From UBA1858 sp965262455 (lineage in GTDB: Bacteria > Pseudomonadota > Gammaproteobacteria > UBA4575), in NCBI GenBank assembly GCA_965262455.1, contig CBDHFH010000003.1, positions 372,001 to 436,000 on the forward strand: a stretch of DNA of 64,000 nucleotides, in the 5' to 3' direction. A program made the translations under genes and the position numbers. The notes under the pieces are model-generated. The model was not told where the DNA came from. It ran no database searches and was given only the letters and a program-made list of their open reading frames with translations. Shown here piece after piece: positions 33,918 to 43,803 of this stretch (its first letter is position 1; every line of letters starts with the position of its first letter).

Positions 33918-35747
33918 TTACTCAACGGTAACAGACTTAGCTAAGTTTCTTGGTTGATCTACGTCGGTGCCCTTCAGCACTGCAACATGATATGAGAGAA
34001 GTTGTAGGGGAATAGTAAATATAATGGGTGCCACTGCGTTTTCTGGCGCATCCAACTCAATTAATTGCATGCCATCTTCTACTTTAAAAGCACATCCAGC
34101 ATCAGCAAAGACATGCAATTCTCCGCCACGTGCACGCACTTCTTCAATATTTGATTTTAGCTTTTCCAATAATTCATTATTAGGCGCTACCGTAATGACA
34201 GGCATTTCACTATCCACTAAAGCTATCGGTCCATGCTTTAACTCACCAGCAGCATAGGCCTCAGCATGAATATAGGAAATCTCTTTTAGCTTTAAAGCAC
34301 CTTCCATTGCTATAGGATGATGTGATCCCCGGCCTAAAAATAAAGTATGGTGTTTATCTTTATATAGCTGGGCAAGTTCTTTAATTGGATCATCCAGTGA
34401 TAATGCTTTGTTTATTCTTACAGGTAGATTGAGTAGTTGCTCGACTAAAATCTTTTCCATCTCTGGGTGCAGGCCATTGCGGCGGCCAATCAGTATCACC
34501 AGCATCATTAATGCAACCAGTTGTGTAGTGAATGCTTTGGTCGATGCCACACCTATTTCAGGACCTGCATGAGTCATTAATGCGAGGTCAGACTCCCGTA
34601 CTAATGAGCTCTCTGGCACGTTGCATATGACTAACGAACCCACGTAGTTTTCTGAGCCCGCTTGTTGCAATGCTGCAAGACTATCGGCTGTTTCACCTGA
34701 CTGAGAGATAGTGACAAACAAGGTGCCCGGTCTAACGACATGTTTGCGGTATCTAAATTCACTCGCCACTTCAACATGGCAATGTATTCCTGCTATTTCT
34801 TCAAACCAGTATTTAGCGACTAATCCCGCATGGTAACTGGTACCACAAGCGATGATCTGTACCGACTGAACTTTATCAAGGATACTCTTGGCTTTAGGAC
34901 CAAGGATTTCATCCATCACTTTACCATTGAGTATTCTGCCCTCTAGCGTATCGGCAATGGCACGCGGTTGCTCATAGATTTCTTTAAGCATGTAGTGGGC
35001 ATACTCACCTTTTTCAGCGGCATCTGCAGATTGCTTGCTGGATTTTATTTCTCTTTCGACGAATTCCCCATTTAAATCAAAAATGGAAATCTTGTCGCGG
35101 GTAATTTCTGCGATATCACCGTTTTCTAGATAGATAAATTTTTGTGTTTCTTTTAATAATGCATGCACATCAGAGGCGATAAAGTTTTCATTTTCACCCA
35201 CACCAATCACCAGCGGGCTGCCACTGCGTGCGGCAATAATCCTATCTTCATCGGTGCGATCAATGACACCCAGTGCATAAGCGCCTTTAAGGTCTTTCAC
35301 TGTATTCTGTACGGCGAAAAATAATGAATCGCCCTGATCAAGGTAATAAACAATTTGGTGTGCAATGACTTCTGTATCGGTATCAGAAGTAAATTTAAAA
35401 CCTGCTTTGGATTGCTGTTCTCTTAATTCTTGGTAGTTTTCTATAATTCCATTATGCACAATAGCAACTCGGCCATTACAGATATGAGGGTGTGCGTTGT
35501 ATTCGGATGGGACACCATGTGTCGCCCAGCGTGTATGTGCAATGCCAACAATGCCACTCATGTTGGATTCTTGTAAAGCACTGCCTAATTCAGAAACTTT
35601 CCCAGGTCGTCGCACACGTTCAAGCAATCCTTTGTTCAAAACGGCCATGCCTGCAGAATCATATCCACGATACTCAAGTCGCTTTAATCCTTCTAAAAGG
35701 ATATCAGATACATCTCTTTTTGAAATTGCACCAACGATTCCACACAT
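33918..35747 (-). CDS. glmS: Glutamine-fructose-6-phosphate aminotransferase (isomerising)
   Basis: This 609-residue enzyme makes glucosamine 6-phosphate, the entry to amino-sugar synthesis. The N-terminal Ntn glutaminase starts MCGIVGAISKRDV (catalytic Cys2) and has RLEYRGYDSAGMA and TRWATHGVPS. The two SIS isomerase domains carry CGTSYHAG, SQSGETADS and GRGSHHPIAMEGALKLKE. The C-terminus ends DQPRNLAKSVTVE, as usual. It lies 21 bases after glmU and depends on the same transcription unit. No glmS ribozyme is seen in the short upstream gap. Confidence 0.98.
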   Translation of the reverse strand: MCGIVGAISKRDVSDILLEGLKRLEYRGYDSAGMAVLNKGLLERVRRPGKVSELGSALQESNMSGIVGIAHTRWATHGVPSEYNAHPHICNGRVAIVHNGIIENYQELREQQSKAGFKFTSDTDTEVIAHQIVYYLDQGDSLFFAVQNTVKDLKGAYALGVIDRTDEDRIIAARSGSPLVIGVGENENFIASDVHALLKETQKFIYLENGDIAEITRDKISIFDLNGEFVEREIKSSKQSADAAEKGEYAHYMLKEIYEQPRAIADTLEGRILNGKVMDEILGPKAKSILDKVQSVQIIACGTSYHAGLVAKYWFEEIAGIHCHVEVASEFRYRKHVVRPGTLFVTISQSGETADSLAALQQAGSENYVGSLVICNVPESSLVRESDLALMTHAGPEIGVASTKAFTTQLVALMMLVILIGRRNGLHPEMEKILVEQLLNLPVRINKALSLDDPIKELAQLYKDKHHTLFLGRGSHHPIAMEGALKLKEISYIHAEAYAAGELKHGPIALVDSEMPVITVAPNNELLEKLKSNIEEVRARGGELHVFADAGCAFKVEDGMQLIELDAPENAVAPIIFTIPLQLLSYHVAVLKGTDVDQPRNLAKSVTVE

Positions 35748-35768
35748 AGCGAAAGTCTCCTTACTTCC

Positions 35769-37142
35769 TTATTTATTCTGTTTAACTGGTCGTTGCCAGT
35801 TATCAATAGTTGTTTGTTTGCTGCGTGATAATGTCAACTTATCAGCCGGCACGTCTCGCGTGATTGTAGAGCCGGCACCAATTGTAGCACCATCATGCAC
35901 GGTAACAGGCGCGACCAGTTGTGTGTCTGAACCAATAAATACATTATTACCAATGACAGTTTGATGCTTATTTGCACCATCATAATTACAGCAGATAGTC
36001 CCCGCACCTATATTTGTTTTTTCACCAATTTGCGCATCACCAATGTAGCTTAAGTGGTTCACTTTACTGCCAGCAGCAATCACAGATTTTTTAACTTCAA
36101 CAAAATTACCCAACTTCACCTTACTTGCTAATTCTGTCTTGGGTCGCACTCTAGCAAAAGGACCTACTTCACAATTTTCACCGATAGTTGAGTCTTCTAT
36201 GACAGAGTTTGCATGGATTATCGTTCCTGAAGCTATGTTACTGTCAATAATGACACTATTCATGCCAATGTGGACATCATCTCCTAAGGTAACCTGTCCT
36301 ATAAATTTAACGCTTGGTTCAATCACAATATCATTTCCAATTGTGATAGATCCTTCTACATAAACACTGTTTTGATCACGCAGTGTTGCGCCATTTGTCA
36401 TAAGCGCTAGCCGCTGTCTTTGTTGAAAAATATCTTCTACTTCTGCGAGGTGCATGCGGTTATTGACACCCATGACTTCACTTGGGTCCTCACATATTAC
36501 TGCGCTAACCGCTTTACCGTCTGTTACTGCTAGTGAAATACAGTCTGTCAAATAATATTCATTTTGTTGATTATTATTGTCAATTCTTCCCAGCCAATTA
36601 ATCAAGCCTTGTGATGAAGCACTTAATATTCCGGTATTTATTTCCTGTATTAATTTAGTTTGTTGATCGGCATCTTTCTCTTCTACAATCGCTTGTACTT
36701 TGCCATCAGTATTGCGAACGATGCGACCATAACCGGTTGGGTCTGACAATTGAGTGGTCAGAATAGCAATTGAATCTTTTGGCTGTTGATTGAGTAACGC
36801 TTGTAATGTTGGCACACGCGCTAAAGGGACATCGCCATAAAGAATTAAAATTTTTTCGTCCGGCGTGGCGTCGAAGTGTGGTATGGCTTGCTGAACAGCA
36901 TGCCCGGTACCAAGGCGTTCTTTTTGCTCCACCCACTCCACTTTGTTATGTGTTATTTTTTCACGTACATGTTCGCCACCATGCCCATAAATAACAATTA
37001 TTCTGTCCGCACCTAATGCATCAGCGGTGTTGATCGTGTGAGCTAGCATGGACTGTCCACCGACTTCGTGGAGAACTTTAGGCAGTTTGCTGCGCATGCG
37101 GGTACCTTGACCGGCAGCTAATATAACGACATTCAATGACAT
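35769..37142 (-). CDS. glmU: Bifunctional UDP-N-acetylglucosamine pyrophosphorylase/glucosamine-1-phosphate N-acetyltransferase
   Basis: This 457-residue trimeric enzyme makes UDP-GlcNAc for peptidoglycan and LPS. The N-terminal uridyltransferase domain has VVILAAGQGTRMRSKLPKVL and ILYGDVPL. The C-terminal left-handed beta-helix acetyltransferase has repeated hexapeptides (IGENCEVGPFARVRP, LGNFVEVKKS, HLSYIGDAQIGEKTNIGAGTI, NYDGANKHQT). It is downstream of the ATP synthase operon but separated from atpC by a strong terminator, so it probably has its own promoter in the 148-base gap. Confidence 0.98.
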   Translation of the reverse strand: MSLNVVILAAGQGTRMRSKLPKVLHEVGGQSMLAHTINTADALGADRIIVIYGHGGEHVREKITHNKVEWVEQKERLGTGHAVQQAIPHFDATPDEKILILYGDVPLARVPTLQALLNQQPKDSIAILTTQLSDPTGYGRIVRNTDGKVQAIVEEKDADQQTKLIQEINTGILSASSQGLINWLGRIDNNNQQNEYYLTDCISLAVTDGKAVSAVICEDPSEVMGVNNRMHLAEVEDIFQQRQRLALMTNGATLRDQNSVYVEGSITIGNDIVIEPSVKFIGQVTLGDDVHIGMNSVIIDSNIASGTIIHANSVIEDSTIGENCEVGPFARVRPKTELASKVKLGNFVEVKKSVIAAGSKVNHLSYIGDAQIGEKTNIGAGTICCNYDGANKHQTVIGNNVFIGSDTQLVAPVTVHDGATIGAGSTITRDVPADKLTLSRSKQTTIDNWQRPVKQNK

Positions 37143-37225
37143 AGATAGATAAATTCTTTGAGAGAGAAAAGGTTACACTATAATTCTAGTGCATATTTTG
37201 AACTAGTTACCTTTACATGCATATG

Positions 37226-37251
37226 AAAAAGGCAGCCTTTTGGCTGCCTTT
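37226..37251 (-). terminator. Intrinsic terminator of the ATP synthase operon
   Basis: AAAGGCAGCC-TTTT-GGCTGCCTTT forms a GC-rich stem with the A-run at 37226-37230 acting as U-tract on the minus strand. It lies 40 bases past the atpC stop. Confidence 0.92.
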
Positions 37252-37290
37252 ACATTCAATTTATCTCAAAGACGGAAATTTGGCTATTTA

Positions 37291-37707
37291 TTAGCCCCGA
37301 CGCATTTTTTCTATTAAGCGTAACTGCGCTGCTGCTTCGGCTAATTCAGCCAGTGCCCTGGCACTATCGATTTCAGACTGCTTATCTTTAAGTGTTTCTT
37401 CCGCTTTTTGCTTCGCCTCTAACGCCATGCTTTCATCAAGATCTTCGGCACGAATAGCCGTATCAGAGAGCACGGTAACAACGTCGGGTTGAACTTCCAA
37501 CATGCCGCCTGAAACATATATAAAGCGATCTTCTTCACCTTCAACTTCTATTTTTAACTCACCTGGCTTTAAGCGAGTGACAAGTGGCGTGTGTTGCGGA
37601 TAAATCCCCACATCACCAACTATGGCGGGAGCGATGACCGCATTGACTGTTCCAGAAAATATTTCTGTTTCAGCACTAACGATATCTAGTTGCATTGTAC
37701 TTGCCAT
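37291..37707 (-). CDS. atpC: ATP synthase F1 subunit epsilon
   Basis: This 138-residue subunit of the central stalk links the rotor to F1 and inhibits ATP hydrolysis through its C-terminal helices. An N-terminal beta-sandwich (MQLDIVSAETEIFSGTVNAVIAP, GDVGIYPQHTPLVTRLKPGEL) is followed by two C-terminal helices (about 85-138). It ends the atp operon, before a strong terminator. Confidence 0.97.
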   Translation of the reverse strand: MASTMQLDIVSAETEIFSGTVNAVIAPAIVGDVGIYPQHTPLVTRLKPGELKIEVEGEEDRFIYVSGGMLEVQPDVVTVLSDTAIRAEDLDESMALEAKQKAEETLKDKQSEIDSARALAELAEAAAQLRLIEKMRRG

Positions 37708-37719
37708 GATGCGTTATCT

Positions 37720-39096
37720 TTATAGTTCTTCTGCTTTCTTGATGACCATGTCAATGTTACCGACCATGTAGAACGCCTGTTCGGGCAAGTGGTCGTATTC
37801 GCCATCGACAATGGCACGGAAACTAGCAATCGTTTCATTTAGTGGTACCAACTCGCCTGGTGTGCCAGTAAATACTTCTGCCACACTGAATGGTTGCGAC
37901 AAGAAACGCTGAATTTTACGTGCACGGTTAACAACTTGCTTATCTTCTTCAGATAATTCATCCATACCAAGAATTGCAATAATATCTTTCAGCTCTTGGT
38001 ATTTTTGTAATGTGTTTTGCACATCTCGTGCAGTGTTGTAATGCTCTTCACCAATCACAAGAGGATCAAGCTGACGACTTGTTGAATCGAGTGGATCCAC
38101 TGCCGGATAAATACCTAACTCCGCAACTTGGCGTGAAAGTACCACGGTGGCATCCAAGTGTGCGAATGTCGTTGCCGGAGAGGGGTCAGTCAAATCGTCC
38201 GCGGGAACATATACCGCTTGAATTGAAGTAATTGAACCAGTGTTAGTCGACGTAATACGTTCTTGCAGCGCGCCCATTTCTTCCGCCAAGGTCGGTTGGT
38301 AACCCACCGCTGATGGCATACGACCTAACAATGCTGACACTTCTGTTCCTGCTAGTGTGTATCGATAGATATTATCGATGAACATGAGAACGTCTTTACC
38401 TTCATCACGAAAGTATTCCGCCATGGTTAACCCTGTTAGGGCAACACGCAGTCTATTTCCTGGTGGCTCATTCATTTGACCATAAACCATTGCCACCTTA
38501 TCGAGTACACCGGCTTCTTTCATTTCATAGTAGAAGTCGTTACCTTCACGAGTACGTTCACCTACCCCTGCGAATACAGATAAACCTGAGTGTGCTTTCG
38601 CAATATTGTTAATCAATTCCATCATGGTAACGGTCTTGCCCACACCCGCTCCACCAAATAGGCCGATCTTACCGCCCTTAGCGAATGGACATAATAGGTC
38701 TATCACTTTGATACCAGTGGTTAACAACTCATTACCACCTGACTGTTCTTCAAAGGTCGGGGGCAAACGATGAATCGGCATAGTGGAATCATTGCCGATA
38801 CCACCTGCGTTATCTACTGGATTACCGAGTACATCCATGACTCGTCCTAATGTTTTAGGGCCTACAGGTACGTTTATAGGCTTGCCGGTATTGGTCACTG
38901 CCAGTCCACGCTGAAGACCTTCTGAAGCACCCATGACAATGGTTCGCACAACGCCGTCACCAAGTTGTTGTTGTACTTCCAGCGTCAATCCTTTTTCATC
39001 AATCTTAAGTGCATCGTACACTTTAGGTACTTGACCTGATGGAAATTCCACGTCAACTACCGCGCCGATGACCTCTATAATTTGACCAGTACTCAT
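37720..39096 (-). CDS. atpD: ATP synthase F1 subunit beta
   Basis: This 458-residue catalytic subunit has the P-loop GGAGVGKT, the catalytic glutamate in GVGERTREGND, the Walker B LMFIDNIYRYTLAG, and the signature PAVDPLDSTSR. FIDNIYR replaces the usual FIDNIFR/FVDNIYR, a normal variation. Spacing to atpC is 12 bases. Length is typical. Confidence 0.98.
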   Translation of the reverse strand: MSTGQIIEVIGAVVDVEFPSGQVPKVYDALKIDEKGLTLEVQQQLGDGVVRTIVMGASEGLQRGLAVTNTGKPINVPVGPKTLGRVMDVLGNPVDNAGGIGNDSTMPIHRLPPTFEEQSGGNELLTTGIKVIDLLCPFAKGGKIGLFGGAGVGKTVTMMELINNIAKAHSGLSVFAGVGERTREGNDFYYEMKEAGVLDKVAMVYGQMNEPPGNRLRVALTGLTMAEYFRDEGKDVLMFIDNIYRYTLAGTEVSALLGRMPSAVGYQPTLAEEMGALQERITSTNTGSITSIQAVYVPADDLTDPSPATTFAHLDATVVLSRQVAELGIYPAVDPLDSTSRQLDPLVIGEEHYNTARDVQNTLQKYQELKDIIAILGMDELSEEDKQVVNRARKIQRFLSQPFSVAEVFTGTPGELVPLNETIASFRAIVDGEYDHLPEQAFYMVGNIDMVIKKAEEL

Positions 39097-39146
39097 GTTA
39101 ATTCCTCGTTACTTCTATCTTTAAATATTCTGTATGTTTTTTGCGT

Positions 39147-40013
39147 TTACACTGCCGCTGCGCCACCGACGATTTCGGATAGCTCTTGGGTAATCGATGC
39201 TTGTCGTGCTTTGTTATAAACAAGCTGTAAGTCATCAATAAGATTACCCGCGTTATCTGAAGCGCTTTTCATTGCAATCATTCGCGCTGACATTTCGCAT
39301 GCAACATTTTCTACCACAGCACGATACACAATTGACTCGATATATCTCACTAACAGAGAATCAAGCACTTCTTTTGCATCCGGCTCATAAATGTAGTCCC
39401 AGTGATGTTTACGCACGTCCTCTTCTTCTTTCGGTAGTGGCAACAACACAGATGTTTGTGGTGACTGAGTCATTGTGTTTACAAATTCATTCTCGATTAA
39501 ATGCAAACGATCAATAGTGCCTTCCGAGTAAGCATCTAACATGACTTTGATCGGGCCTATCACTTCATTTAAGTGGATAGTGTCGCCTAGGTTATTTGCA
39601 TGCGATACAACGTTCAAGTCTTTCAAACGTCTAAAAAATGCCATGCCTTTTGAGCCAATAATGCTTAGATCAATTTCAACATTCGCATCTTGGTATTCTT
39701 TTATTAGCTTTAACGCGGCTTTAAACAAGTTTATATTTAAACCACCACAGAGACCGCGATCTGTTGAAACAATAATAAGACCAACACGTTTAATTTCTTC
39801 ACGTGCTGTCATATATGGATGCTTGTACTCAGAGTTTGCGGATGCCAAGTGAGTGATCACTTGCTTAATTTTAATCGCATAAGGTCTGGTTTCGTTCATG
39901 CGATCTTGCGCTTTGCGCATTTTACTCGCAGCAACCATTTCCATTGCCTTAGTGATCTTCTGAGTATTTTTAATACTCGCGATCTGTGTGCGTATTTGTT
40001 TAGCGCCAGACAT
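39147..40013 (-). CDS. atpG: ATP synthase F1 subunit gamma
   Basis: This 288-residue central shaft protein has the conserved N-terminal SGAKQIRTQIASIKNTQKITKAMEMVAASKMRKAQ, the STDRGLCGGLN segment, and the C-terminal YNKARQASITQELSEIVGGAAA. Both ends form the coiled coil that rotates inside the alpha3beta3 ring. It lies six bases after atpA and before atpD. Confidence 0.98.
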   Translation of the reverse strand: MSGAKQIRTQIASIKNTQKITKAMEMVAASKMRKAQDRMNETRPYAIKIKQVITHLASANSEYKHPYMTAREEIKRVGLIIVSTDRGLCGGLNINLFKAALKLIKEYQDANVEIDLSIIGSKGMAFFRRLKDLNVVSHANNLGDTIHLNEVIGPIKVMLDAYSEGTIDRLHLIENEFVNTMTQSPQTSVLLPLPKEEEDVRKHHWDYIYEPDAKEVLDSLLVRYIESIVYRAVVENVACEMSARMIAMKSASDNAGNLIDDLQLVYNKARQASITQELSEIVGGAAAV

Positions 40014-40019
40014 AACTAG

Positions 40020-41561
40020 TTACCAAACGTTGTTAGCTTTAAACGCTTCGACAGCCGCTTTAATTGCCGCTTCAATTTCGTCGTTGTAATCACCTGTGCT
40101 ATTGATTTTATCTAACAGGTCTTTTTCATTCGAGCGTAAATAATCATGCAGCGCTGCTTCAAATGCCACGACTTTATTTTTAGGCACATCGTCGATGTAA
40201 CCTTTATCTGCTGCATACAATGACACTGCCATTTCACCAATAGTTAGCGGTGAGTATTGTGGCTGTTTCATTAACTCCATGACTCGCTCGCCACGCTCTA
40301 GCTGTTTTCTTGTTTGTTCATCTAAGTCTGATGCAAACTGAGAGAACGCCGCAAGCTCACGATACTGAGCTAATGCTAAACGCACACCACCACCAAGTTT
40401 CTTGATGATTTTTGTTTGTGCTGATCCACCCACACGAGACACTGAAAGACCTGCGTTGATGGCTGGGCGGAAACCAGAGTTGAATAAACTTGATTCTAGG
40501 AATATCTGACCATCCGTGATTGAAATTACATTGGTGGGTACGAATGCAGATACGTCGCCTGCCTGCGTTTCAATAATAGGTAATGCTGTTAGTGAGCCTG
40601 TTTTTCCTTTCACTTCACCATTCGTGAATGCTTCAACATATTCTTCATTCACTCGTGATGCACGTTCTAGCAATCTGGAGTGCAAGTAAAATACATCACC
40701 TGGATATGCTTCACGACCCGGTGGTCGACGTAACAACAAAGACACTTGTCGATAGGCAACCGCTTGCTTAGAAAGGTCATCATAAATAATTAATGCATCT
40801 TCACCGCGATCTCGGAAATATTCTCCCATGGTGCAGCCTGAGTAAGGCGCAATATATTGCATAGCAGCAGATTCGGCCGCGCCTGCAGATACGATAATGG
40901 TATGTGCCATTGCATCATGCTCTTCGAGCTTACGTACCACGTTAGCTACAGATGAATTCTTTTGTCCTACAGCAACATAAATACACTTAACGCCGGTGCC
41001 TTTCTGGTTAATGATCGCATCAAGTGCCACCGCTGTTTTACCCGTTTGGCGGTCACCAATAATTAATTCACGTTGGCCACGACCAATTGGGACCATAGAG
41101 TCAATCGACTTCAAACCGGTTTGTACTGGCTGATCAACTGATTTACGTTCAATTACACCCGGAGCAATTTTTTCAATCGGTGATGATAAAGACGCGTTGA
41201 TTGGGCCTTTGCCATCAATCGGTTCACCCAGAGAATTCACTACGCGACCAAGTAATTCAGGACCGGTCGGTACTTCTAAAATATTCCCAGTACACTTTAC
41301 TTTGTCTCCTTCAGAAATCTCTTTGTAGTCACCGAGTACAACAGCACCAACAGAATCTCGCTCTAAGTTTAGCGCCATGCCGAATACATTCCCCGGAAAC
41401 TCAATCATTTCACCAGAGACCACATCGGCCAGGCCGTGGATTCGAACAATACCGTCAGTAACACCCACGACTGTTCCTTCGGTACGCGCTTCAGACGCGG
41501 CTTCAAACTTATCAATTCTCTGTTTGATTAAGCTTGTTATTTCTGTAGGGTTGAGTTGCAT
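40020..41561 (-). CDS. atpA: ATP synthase F1 subunit alpha
   Basis: This 513-residue non-catalytic nucleotide-binding subunit has P-loop GDRQTGKTAVALD, the Walker B region ALIIYDDLSKQAVAYRQ, PPGREAYPGDVFYLHSRLLER, and PAINAGLSVSRVGGSAQ. The arginine finger lies in the SVSR motif. Length equals that of E. coli AtpA. Confidence 0.98.
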   Translation of the reverse strand: MQLNPTEITSLIKQRIDKFEAASEARTEGTVVGVTDGIVRIHGLADVVSGEMIEFPGNVFGMALNLERDSVGAVVLGDYKEISEGDKVKCTGNILEVPTGPELLGRVVNSLGEPIDGKGPINASLSSPIEKIAPGVIERKSVDQPVQTGLKSIDSMVPIGRGQRELIIGDRQTGKTAVALDAIINQKGTGVKCIYVAVGQKNSSVANVVRKLEEHDAMAHTIIVSAGAAESAAMQYIAPYSGCTMGEYFRDRGEDALIIYDDLSKQAVAYRQVSLLLRRPPGREAYPGDVFYLHSRLLERASRVNEEYVEAFTNGEVKGKTGSLTALPIIETQAGDVSAFVPTNVISITDGQIFLESSLFNSGFRPAINAGLSVSRVGGSAQTKIIKKLGGGVRLALAQYRELAAFSQFASDLDEQTRKQLERGERVMELMKQPQYSPLTIGEMAVSLYAADKGYIDDVPKNKVVAFEAALHDYLRSNEKDLLDKINSTGDYNDEIEAAIKAAVEAFKANNVW

Positions 41562-41609
41562 ATGAATTCCTCTTGAACTCTATTAATCTAAATTCTGTTT
41601 GCCTAGCAA

Positions 41610-42146
41610 TTAATTACTTAGGCTATTGGCTAATTTTTCTAAGCGACCTTTGACTGAGCCATCAATGACCATGTCTCCAGCACGAATCACTGCTCCACCA
41701 ATCAAAGACTGATCCAGTTGTGTTGTCAGTGACACTTTCTTGCCCAAACGTTTAGTCAAAGACGCGGCGATGGCCTGCACTTGTTGTTCGCTAACTTCTA
41801 GCGCACTAATCAATTGCGCATCAATGGCCCCTTCAGCATCTGACTGATAGTGGTGAAACAGCACTGCAATATCTGGTAACAAGGCAATACGATCATTTTC
41901 TGCCAACATTAGGACAAAATTTTTGCCTTTATCATTTAATTTGTCAGCACAAACTTGATTGAATAATTCGCCTTTTTGTTGGCGATTTAATGTTGGTTGA
42001 TCAAGCGCTGTTTGCATGATTTCATCATCAGCCACAGCTGCACAAAAACTCAACATGTCAGCCCAGTGATCAACGACACCATTTTCTTCAGCGTAAGCAA
42101 ATGCGGCTCTTGCGTAGGGTCGTGCGGCGGTAGTTAATTCTGACAC
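41610..42146 (-). CDS. atpH: ATP synthase F1 subunit delta
   Basis: This 178-residue stator subunit caps F1 and holds the b dimer. The N-terminal helical bundle (ARPYARAAFAYAEENGVVDHWADML) and the C-terminal GGAVIRAGDMVIDGSVKGRLEKL are family hallmarks. It starts nine bases after atpF, 48 bases before atpA. Confidence 0.97.
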   Translation of the reverse strand: MSELTTAARPYARAAFAYAEENGVVDHWADMLSFCAAVADDEIMQTALDQPTLNRQQKGELFNQVCADKLNDKGKNFVLMLAENDRIALLPDIAVLFHHYQSDAEGAIDAQLISALEVSEQQVQAIAASLTKRLGKKVSLTTQLDQSLIGGAVIRAGDMVIDGSVKGRLEKLANSLSN

Positions 42147-42155
42147 GTAGTTTCC

Positions 42156-42626
42156 TTATATTTGTGCCGCCAAATCATCAAGCACGGCTCGATGTGCATC
42201 AGCATTGATTTCTTTATTAAGCACTTTTTCAGCACCCGCGACTGCGAGTGTTGATACTTGAGCACGTAACTGCTCTTTTGCACGATTAATTTCTTTTTCA
42301 ATATCAGAATGTGCAGCAGCTTTAATGCGTTCACCTTCTTGCGTTGCAGTACCCTTTGCTTCTTCAACAATTTCACTGGCGCGCTTTTGAGCCTGATTGA
42401 TAATTTCAGACGCTTGTTGTTTTGCTTCTGTTAACTGAGCTTGCACCTGAACTTGTGCCTGTTCCTGCGACTGCATTCCACGCTCGGCAGCTTCTAGACC
42501 CTCGGCAATTTTCTTTTTTCTTTCCGCAAGTGCGCCTGTAATCGGTGGCCATACATATTTCATGCAGAACATCGCAAAAAAGATAAATGCGATGGATTGA
42601 CCTATTAGGGTGAGATTAATATTCAC
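42156..42626 (-). CDS. atpF: ATP synthase Fo subunit b
   Basis: This 156-residue stator stalk has an N-terminal transmembrane helix (about 5-25, ending KYVWPPITGALAERKKKIAEGL). A long Ala/Glu/Gln/Lys-rich coiled coil follows to the C-terminus. The residue pattern WPPI-LAERKKKIAEGLEAAERG matches the gammaproteobacterial family. Length equals that of E. coli AtpF. Confidence 0.97.
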   Translation of the reverse strand: MNINLTLIGQSIAFIFFAMFCMKYVWPPITGALAERKKKIAEGLEAAERGMQSQEQAQVQVQAQLTEAKQQASEIINQAQKRASEIVEEAKGTATQEGERIKAAAHSDIEKEINRAKEQLRAQVSTLAVAGAEKVLNKEINADAHRAVLDDLAAQI

Positions 42627-42663
42627 CTTATATACCTCACTATATGGTTGCTATGTGCAGAAC

Positions 42664-42897
42664 TTACAGGGCAAAAATCATGTAGAAAGCAATACCTACT
42701 GCAATCATTGGTACCGCATCCACTAAGCCAAGTACGATGAACATTTGGGTACGTAGCATTGGAATCAATTCAGGTTGACGTGCAATACCTTCCATATATT
42801 TTCCACCTAAGTTACCAATTCCAATCGCCGCACCTAATGCACCTAGGCCCATTAATACTCCGCCGGCTAAGAAAATTACTGCTTGTGATAATTCCAT
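42664..42897 (-). CDS. atpE: ATP synthase Fo subunit c
   Basis: This 77-residue two-helix hairpin builds the rotor ring. The polar loop ARQPELIPMLRT links the helices, and the proton-binding carboxylate is D60 in LGLVDAVPMIAVG. The first helix has the GALGAAIGIG packing motif. It lacks the Gln/Glu/Ser/Thr pattern of sodium-coupled rings, so a proton-driven enzyme is expected. Confidence 0.97.
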   Translation of the reverse strand: MELSQAVIFLAGGVLMGLGALGAAIGIGNLGGKYMEGIARQPELIPMLRTQMFIVLGLVDAVPMIAVGIAFYMIFAL

Positions 42898-42941
42898 AAC
42901 GTCTCCGCTCTTCTATGTTGATGTTTTAATAACGTAATTAA

Positions 42942-43799
42942 TTAATGATGCTCATGTGCCATATTTAGGTAGACAACAGTAAGTACCATGAAAATAAATG
43001 CTTGTAGCACCACAACTAAAATATGGAAAATCGCCCATATCAGCTGTAGTCCACCGCCAAATATACCGAGGATAAATCCTCCTCCATACATTAATGCAAT
43101 CAGAATGAAAATCATTTCTCCAGCATAGAGATTTCCAAATAAACGTAGTCCCAATGAAATTGGCTTAGCCAATAATGCGACTGTCTCTAAGAAGAAATTC
43201 ACAGGGATGAGAATAATGTTGAATGGAAATTTAGCGCTGAAAGGTTGTAGTGTGAGTTCAGCTGCAAAGCCACCAAAGCCTTTCATTTTTATGCTGTAAT
43301 ACAGCACCATTAAAAATACCGTGATAGACATGCCCATGGTGGCATTCGGGTCTGTGGTAGGCACGATCTTCATGTATTCAATGCCAATCAGGGTGGCGAA
43401 GTGAGGCACCCAATCAACAGGCACCAAATCCATCAGGTTCATGCCCAGGACCCAAACAAATACTGTCAACGCCAGTGGTGCCACTATGGGCGTTGTGCCA
43501 TGGAAGGTGCTTTTGACATTATCATCGATAAACTCAATCACCCATTCCACAAAATTCAGTAACCCACTGGGTACGCCAGCGGACGCAGCTTTAGCCGCCT
43601 TGGTAAAGAAGAAAATAAACAGAAACCCAATCAGTAGTGACCAGAACATGGTATCAACGTGAATTGCCCAAAAGCCCATCTGAGCGGCTTCTTCAGCACC
43701 ATGGGCAAAGCCCCAGTGACCATCAGGGTGTTGGCCAAAGGTTAAGTTTGTAAGGTGGTGCTTTATGTAGCCAGAAGCGGTCAGCTCTTCGCTCGCCAT
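42942..43799 (-). CDS. atpB: ATP synthase Fo subunit a
   Basis: This 285-residue membrane subunit forms the proton half-channels. The critical arginine lies in LLAKPISLGLRLFGNLYAGEMIF. VLGMNLMDLVPVDWVP and the terminal HILVVVLQAFIFMVLTVVYLNMAHEHH are standard. It follows atpI by four bases and precedes atpE. Confidence 0.97.
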   Translation of the reverse strand: MASEELTASGYIKHHLTNLTFGQHPDGHWGFAHGAEEAAQMGFWAIHVDTMFWSLLIGFLFIFFFTKAAKAASAGVPSGLLNFVEWVIEFIDDNVKSTFHGTTPIVAPLALTVFVWVLGMNLMDLVPVDWVPHFATLIGIEYMKIVPTTDPNATMGMSITVFLMVLYYSIKMKGFGGFAAELTLQPFSAKFPFNIILIPVNFFLETVALLAKPISLGLRLFGNLYAGEMIFILIALMYGGGFILGIFGGGLQLIWAIFHILVVVLQAFIFMVLTVVYLNMAHEHH

Positions 43800-43803
43800 T
43801 TCT

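Noticed and set aside
33902..33920. AAGCTTGCGTAAGCTT hairpin at the glmS 3' end as a terminator
   Set aside because: The stem is short and no U-tract follows; it partly overlaps the glmS stop region.
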